Assembly (NCBI RefSeq): GCF_029989365.1
Contig: NZ_JAPRAQ010000004.1
Coordinates: 124,001-188,000 of the forward strand
Reading direction: 5' to 3'
Length of the DNA: 64,000 nt
Origin: Bradyrhizobium sp. Arg816
GTDB lineage: Bacteria; Pseudomonadota; Alphaproteobacteria; Rhizobiales; Xanthobacteraceae
The notes under the pieces are model-generated. The model saw only the letters and a list, made by a program, of their open reading frames with translations, was not told the origin of the DNA and ran no database searches. Of the stretch, positions 57,583 through 64,000 are shown piece after piece. The position numbers and the translations under genes are program-made. Position 1 is the stretch's first letter. The number at the start of each line of letters is the position of its first letter.

Positions 57583-58824
57583 TTAAGACCTGTAGTCCCC
57601 GTTGATCGCGACATATTCCTTGGTGAGGTCGCAGGTCAGCACGCGGTCGCGGCCCTTGCCGAGGCCGAGCGAGACCTTGATCGCGATCTCCGGCGCCTTC
57701 ATCGCCTCCGACACCTGCTTCTCGTCATAGGACGGATCGCGCGTGCCGCTCTTGGCGACGCGGATGCCGTTGAAGGAGATCGAGAGCTTGTCGCGATCGG
57801 CCGGCTCGCCGGCCTTGCCGACCGCCATCACCACGCGGCCCCAATTGGCGTCCTCGCCGGCGATTGCGGTCTTGACCAGCGGCGAGTTGGCAATCGACAT
57901 CGCGATCTTGCGCGCCGAGGCCTTGGTCTTGGCGCCCTCGACGGTGATCTCGACCAGCTTTCGCGCGCCTTCGCCGTCGCGGGCGACCTGCTCGGAGAGA
58001 TTGGCGAGCACCTGGTTGAAGGCCTTGACGAAGGCCTTCAGGCGGGGATCGCTGGCCCGGCTGATCTTTGGCGCGCCGTGCTCGGCGGCGGCGCCGGTGG
58101 CGAAGGCCAGCAGCGTGTCCGAGGTCGAGGTGTCGCCGTCGATCGTCACCGCGTTGAAGGTGTCCTCGACGCCGGCCTTGAGCAGCGCTTGCAGGGCGGC
58201 CGGCGCGATCGGCGCGTCGGTGAAGATGAAGGACAGCATCGTCGCCATGTCGGGGGCGATCATGCCGGCGCCCTTGGCCATGCCGTTGATGGTAACCTTG
58301 GCCTTGCCGAGCTTGACGGTCGCGGTCGCGACCTTCGGGAAGGTGTCGGTGGTCATGATCGCCTTGGCCGCGGCGAGATAGTCGCCGGACTCGGCCGTCT
58401 CGGCCAGCCGGCCAAGCACACCGTCGAACTTGGTCGCGTCCAGCGGCTCGCCGATCACGCCGGTCGAGGCCAGGAAGATCTCACCCTCGCTGCATCCGAC
58501 CGCCTTGGCCGCGATCTTCGCGGTCAGTGCGGTGGAGCTGCGGCCGGTCTTACCGGTGAAGGCATTGGCGTTGCCGGAATTCACCACCAGCGCGCGCGCC
58601 TTGCCGCCCTTCAGCTTGGCGCGGCACCATTCCACCGGTGCGGAGGGGCATTTCGACCTGGTGAAGACGCCCGCGACCGCGGTGCCCTTGTCCATCACCG
58701 CCAGCAGCACGTCGGTGCGGTTCTTGTAGCGGATGCCGGCTTCGGCCGTCGCAAGACGGACACCCGCGATCACGGGCATGTCGGGGACAGTTTTGGGGGC
58801 GAGCGGGGAGACGGAGGAGGACAT
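57583..58824 (-). CDS. argJ: Bifunctional ornithine acetyltransferase/N-acetylglutamate synthase
   Basis: Moves acetyl from N-acetylornithine to glutamate in the arginine cycle; many also start it with acetyl-CoA. 413 residues. The autocleavage site that makes alpha and beta chains is visible in [16 protein letters not shown] (nucleophile Thr after Ala, near residue 191). The late region with [11 protein letters not shown] is typical. It is upstream of mutT and downstream of the parvulin gene (gap 100 bases). Confidence 0.96.
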   Translation of the reverse strand: MSSSVSPLAPKTVPDMPVIAGVRLATAEAGIRYKNRTDVLLAVMDKGTAVAGVFTRSKCPSAPVEWCRAKLKGGKARALVVNSGNANAFTGKTGRSSTALTAKIAAKAVGCSEGEIFLASTGVIGEPLDATKFDGVLGRLAETAESGDYLAAAKAIMTTDTFPKVATATVKLGKAKVTINGMAKGAGMIAPDMATMLSFIFTDAPIAPAALQALLKAGVEDTFNAVTIDGDTSTSDTLLAFATGAAAEHGAPKISRASDPRLKAFVKAFNQVLANLSEQVARDGEGARKLVEITVEGAKTKASARKIAMSIANSPLVKTAIAGEDANWGRVVMAVGKAGEPADRDKLSISFNGIRVAKSGTRDPSYDEKQVSEAMKAPEIAIKVSLGLGKGRDRVLTCDLTKEYVAINGDYRS

Positions 58825-58855
58825 CGGGGCGCCTTGGTGAGGTCTGGATATGCAG

Positions 58856-58879
58856 ATGGCCGGGCATTTGCCCGGCCAT
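58856..58879. terminator. Hairpin between parvulin and argJ genes
   Basis: ATGGCCGGGC (58856-58865) and GCCCGGCCAT (58870-58879) with loop ATTT form a perfect 10-bp stem, but no T-run follows. Probably the 3' stop of the parvulin transcript or a small repeat. Confidence 0.5.
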
Positions 58880-58924
58880 TGCGACGTTAGATACTATTGG
58901 CGTCCGCGAAGTGACAGCGAATTC

Positions 58925-59845
58925 TTACTTCTTCGCGGGGGGCGCCATCTTGCTGTCGGACGGCTTGGCAGGGTCGGCCGGCTTGGCATCCGGCTTGGCA
59001 TCCGCCGCGGGCTGGTCCAGCCGCTCGACCTTGGCTTCAGTGCGGAGCTTGGCGACGAAGTCGGCCTGGGCCTTGCGGGTGACGTAGCTCTCGATCTGGG
59101 CCTTGACCTGCTCGAAGTCCGGCGCCTTGCGGCTGCGCTTTTCCTCGACCTTGATGATGTGCCAGCCGAACTGCGACTTCACGGGATCGGAGATCTTGCC
59201 TGGCTCCAGCGCGAAGGCCACGGCCGAGAATTCCGGCACCATCTGCTCCTTGGTGAAGAAGCCGAGGTCGCCGCCATCGGCGGAGCCCGGATCCTTGGAC
59301 TTCTTCTTGGCGAGCTCGGCGAAATCGGCGCCCTTGTCGAGCTCGGCCTTCACCGCCTTGGCCTCGTCCTCGGTCTCGACCAGGATGTGGCGGGCGCGTA
59401 CCTCCTGCTCGCCGGTGATCTGCTTGGAGGCCTCCTCATAGACCTTCTTCATGGCGTCGGGGGTGTTGGCGGCCTTGCCCTCGTTGGCGAGCAGGCTATC
59501 CATCAGCAGGCGGTTGCGGGCGAACGCCAGGCGCTTCTTGAACTCCTCGCTGTCGGCAACCTTCTTGTCCTCGGCAGCCTTGCTGACGATTTTCATGTCG
59601 ATCAGGAAGGACAGGACGTTCTCGTCCTTGGTCGCCGGGTCCATCTGGGCGAGGCTCGCCCCGAGTTCCTCCTCGGCCATGGCGACGTCGCTCTTCTTGA
59701 TTTCCGCGCCATTGACCTTCGCCAGCACCGGATCGTCGGCGGCCCGGCCGGGACCCGCGATCAGCGCCAGCGCAAGGCAGCCCACGAGGGCGGTGGCGAG
59801 GCCGAAGCGCAGGCCGGTTTTGGTTACCGGGAACGAGGTGGTCAT
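58925..59845 (-). CDS. Periplasmic parvulin-type peptidyl-prolyl isomerase
   Basis: 306 residues. An N-terminal signal peptide (cleavage near residue 36 after AGPGRA) is followed by a helical SurA_N-like chaperone part and a rotamase domain (about 150-250) with VRARHILV and SKDPGSADGGDLGFF, the parvulin core. The C-terminal tail is Lys/Ala/Pro-rich. Helps fold proteins exported by SecA, whose gene is divergent. The ATG at 59845 follows AAAGGA. It is often annotated as PrsA/SurA/PpiC-like. Confidence 0.92.
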   Translation of the reverse strand: MTTSFPVTKTGLRFGLATALVGCLALALIAGPGRAADDPVLAKVNGAEIKKSDVAMAEEELGASLAQMDPATKDENVLSFLIDMKIVSKAAEDKKVADSEEFKKRLAFARNRLLMDSLLANEGKAANTPDAMKKVYEEASKQITGEQEVRARHILVETEDEAKAVKAELDKGADFAELAKKKSKDPGSADGGDLGFFTKEQMVPEFSAVAFALEPGKISDPVKSQFGWHIIKVEEKRSRKAPDFEQVKAQIESYVTRKAQADFVAKLRTEAKVERLDQPAADAKPDAKPADPAKPSDSKMAPPAKK

Positions 59846-60199
59846 GGAAAATCCTTTTGTTGAAGCAGGGGGCTGCTCGAAGCGGGCGGACACTCGCCTA
59901 ATTCAGGGGGCCTTGGCAACGCGAAAAGTCTGTCAAAATGATGAATTAGCCGCAATGCGCCCGCCGTTGACAAGGCCCTGACCGGGCCATATCTCTGCCC
60001 GGTCGCGACCATGGCGATGGCGTTTATTTTGCTGCGTTTTTGGCCGTTGAACCCAGACTTGCCCAATTCCCACCCATATGGCGGATGACCCCCCGCAGTC
60101 CGGGCTCTGGCGCCATCAGGCGTCACGGTGAGTTGATAGGCAGGGGGGTGACAACTTCTTGGCTGCAACGCGGTTGAATCGCGAACACAGGAACTAGGC
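59846..60199. promoter_or_regulatory. Parvulin/secA divergent region with candidate secA promoter
   Basis: 354 bases, no gene. TTGACA at 59967-59972 is followed after 17 bases by TATCTC (59990-59995), a plausible secA promoter with a 5' leader of roughly 200 bases. The perfect inverted repeat ACCGGGC/GCCCGGT (59981-59987 and 59997-60003) overlaps its -10 region and could be an operator. The remaining leader has no clear open frame or riboswitch. Confidence 0.4.
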
Positions 60200-63040
<2,841 letters not shown>

Positions 63041-63055
63041 GGGCGCTGGCGAACG

Positions 63056-63539
63056 GTGGCTGTCGTGATGATGCAGATTCGTCACGACGGCCTTAAGTGG
63101 ATAACTCCCTTGACGTCGCTGACAGCGCTCGCTGTCTTGTTGGCGATGGCGGTCTCAGCATCTGCCGAGGTCGATGCAGAACGATTCTTCCCCATATCGA
63201 TCGGTTGCCCGGCCGGCTCGGCCGACGAGTTGTCTCTCGTGAGTGCGAACGCGGCTGGCCGATACACCCGAATGGCGATGAAGGGTAACAGGCTGACCCT
63301 TTCCGTTCGCCACCAAGGCACCGATTGGAAGTTTCGGACAAACTACGATGTTGCTGAAGACGAGATTGATCGCCGTCTGGAGGAGCGAACTCGAACGCTG
63401 CTCCGAAATTCTCTCCAGGCACTGCGGGATTTTGAAAAGGGACATTTGCGACGGCACGAAGGAGTACTTTGCCCGTTACCAGCAAATGCTGGCGGACAAC
63501 CGCCGGATAACCGGAGCCAGGTGGCCAATTTCGGAATGA
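63056..63539 (+). pseudogene. Exported protein of unknown function, probable frameshift
   Basis: From GTG 63056, 16 bases after secA, a signal peptide (MAVSASA, cleavage near residue 40) and a mature part with SIGCPAGSADELSLVSANAAGRY follow. Around 63440 (run AAAAGGG) the frame that reads naturally changes: dropping one base gives EKDICDGTKEYFARYQQML and NRRITGARWPISE with stop at 63537-63539, whereas the uncorrected frame runs on to 63622 as low-quality sequence and into the opposing gene. So one extra base is likely present. The family is not recognised. The mutation may be real or a sequencing error. Confidence 0.55.
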
Positions 63540-63604
63540 TGGGAATGGAGGGCAAGCCTTGGGAATCCGCGGCGCGGTACAAAGCAGCTTGCCGTGGCGA
63601 CGAC

Positions 63605-64000
63605 TCATCCAGCTGCTTTTGATTTACCCGCGAGAGCCTCTGCAATCGTGTAGCGGCCATTGTCCTTTGCCTCGATCCGCTCCCGATGAAACGACACGAT
63701 CTCGGCGAAAGGATGCTCGAGCTCTTCCGCGATCAGCTCGGTTGTCAACGCATCCGCGGCCTCCCAGCTCGACGCTCGCCTCAGCACGTCGAGCAGCAGC
63801 AACCGTGTGTCCATCGACCTGATCCTGTGTCCTGCTAGATGTGCAGCGGCCTTGAGGCGCAACGCGGTCGCCTCCGATAGCGCCTTCCGGTCGTCGGCGA
63901 CCCAGGCCGCAGAGAGCGTACTCAGGAACGCCGCCCGCCGGTCGCCGCAGTGCACGTCGAAGGCGGCGCGGGCCAGAAAACGCCGCTCCACCGGATCGGG
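63605..64000 (-). CDS. Protein of unknown function, cut by window edge
   Basis: Only the C-terminal 131 codons are in the window; the frame is open through the edge, so the start is outside. A GTG at 63991 is in frame but is unlikely to be the start. The visible sequence is Ala/Leu/Arg-rich and probably all-helical (AAFDVHCGDRRAAFLSTLSAAW, then LLLLDVLRRASSWEAADALTTELIAEEL), suggesting helical repeats. I do not recognise it. It is convergent with the exported-protein gene. Confidence 0.6.
   Translation of the reverse strand, partial: PDPVERRFLARAAFDVHCGDRRAAFLSTLSAAWVADDRKALSEATALRLKAAAHLAGHRIRSMDTRLLLLDVLRRASSWEAADALTTELIAEELEHPFAEIVSFHRERIEAKDNGRYTIAEALAGKSKAAG

Overview
The window looks like a chromosomal segment of a Bradyrhizobium-type alphaproteobacterium. 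The evidence is high GC with strong GC3 coding bias, a PHB locus (phaR, phaA, phaB), an ACC deaminase with its Lrp-type regulator, DUF4167 and DUF1178 proteins, a divergent lysC/ubiG pair, a secA-parvulin-argJ-mutT cluster, and several families of intergenic palindromic repeats. This is judged from protein recognition alone; no database was searched. I saw no rRNA, tRNA, CRISPR array or intact insertion sequence.

Layout. (1) 0.2-8.2 kb is an accessory, defence-like block: a patatin-type phospholipase, a SLOG-like Rossmann protein, an exported FecR-domain protein with tandem repeats, and a 1402-residue TIR-STAND-WD40 protein. It ends beside a deletion scar (about 8.52 kb) that fuses the C-terminal part of a LysR regulator to the C-terminal half of an MFS transporter. 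(2) 9.2-20 kb is metabolic: aldo/keto reductase, amidohydrolase with a uracil-DNA-glycosylase-like gene, an amidase with a histone-H1-like tail, a methionine pair (acylhomoserine sulfhydrylase and homoserine O-acyltransferase), polysaccharide deacetylase and recQ. (3) 20.3-27.6 kb holds acdS/acdR, a cysteine-synthase-fold PLP enzyme, a CMD protein, a PilZ-PAS-GGDEF protein, a frameshifted exported protein and an esterase. (4) 27.7-36.3 kb holds a BCAT, methyltransferases, the PHB genes, EamA transporter, cupin, gloB and a DUF4167 protein. (5) 36.7-50.6 kb has prmC, then a HIT protein, a branched-chain-amino-acid-type ABC operon with a fused permease-ATPase, an unusual alpha-CTD-like protein, a MarR regulator, then prfA, ptsP and lysC. 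(6) 50.8-64 kb holds a PH-domain protein, ubiG, a GIY-YIG gene bracketed by palindromic repeats, an EamA transporter, a four-gene reverse-strand run (comF, grx, nitrilase, DUF1178), a methyltransferase, mutT-argJ, a parvulin, secA, a probably frameshifted exported protein and a gene cut by the window edge.

How parts work together: phaA and phaB make 3-hydroxybutyryl-CoA and phaR would sense PHB; acdR probably controls acdS; the two met genes activate and sulfhydrylate homoserine; prfA and prmC make and methylate RF1; secA and the parvulin serve protein export. The least explained items are the TIR-STAND/patatin/SLOG block, the GIY-YIG gene with its repeats, the alpha-CTD-like protein facing the ABC operon, and the basic tail on the amidase.
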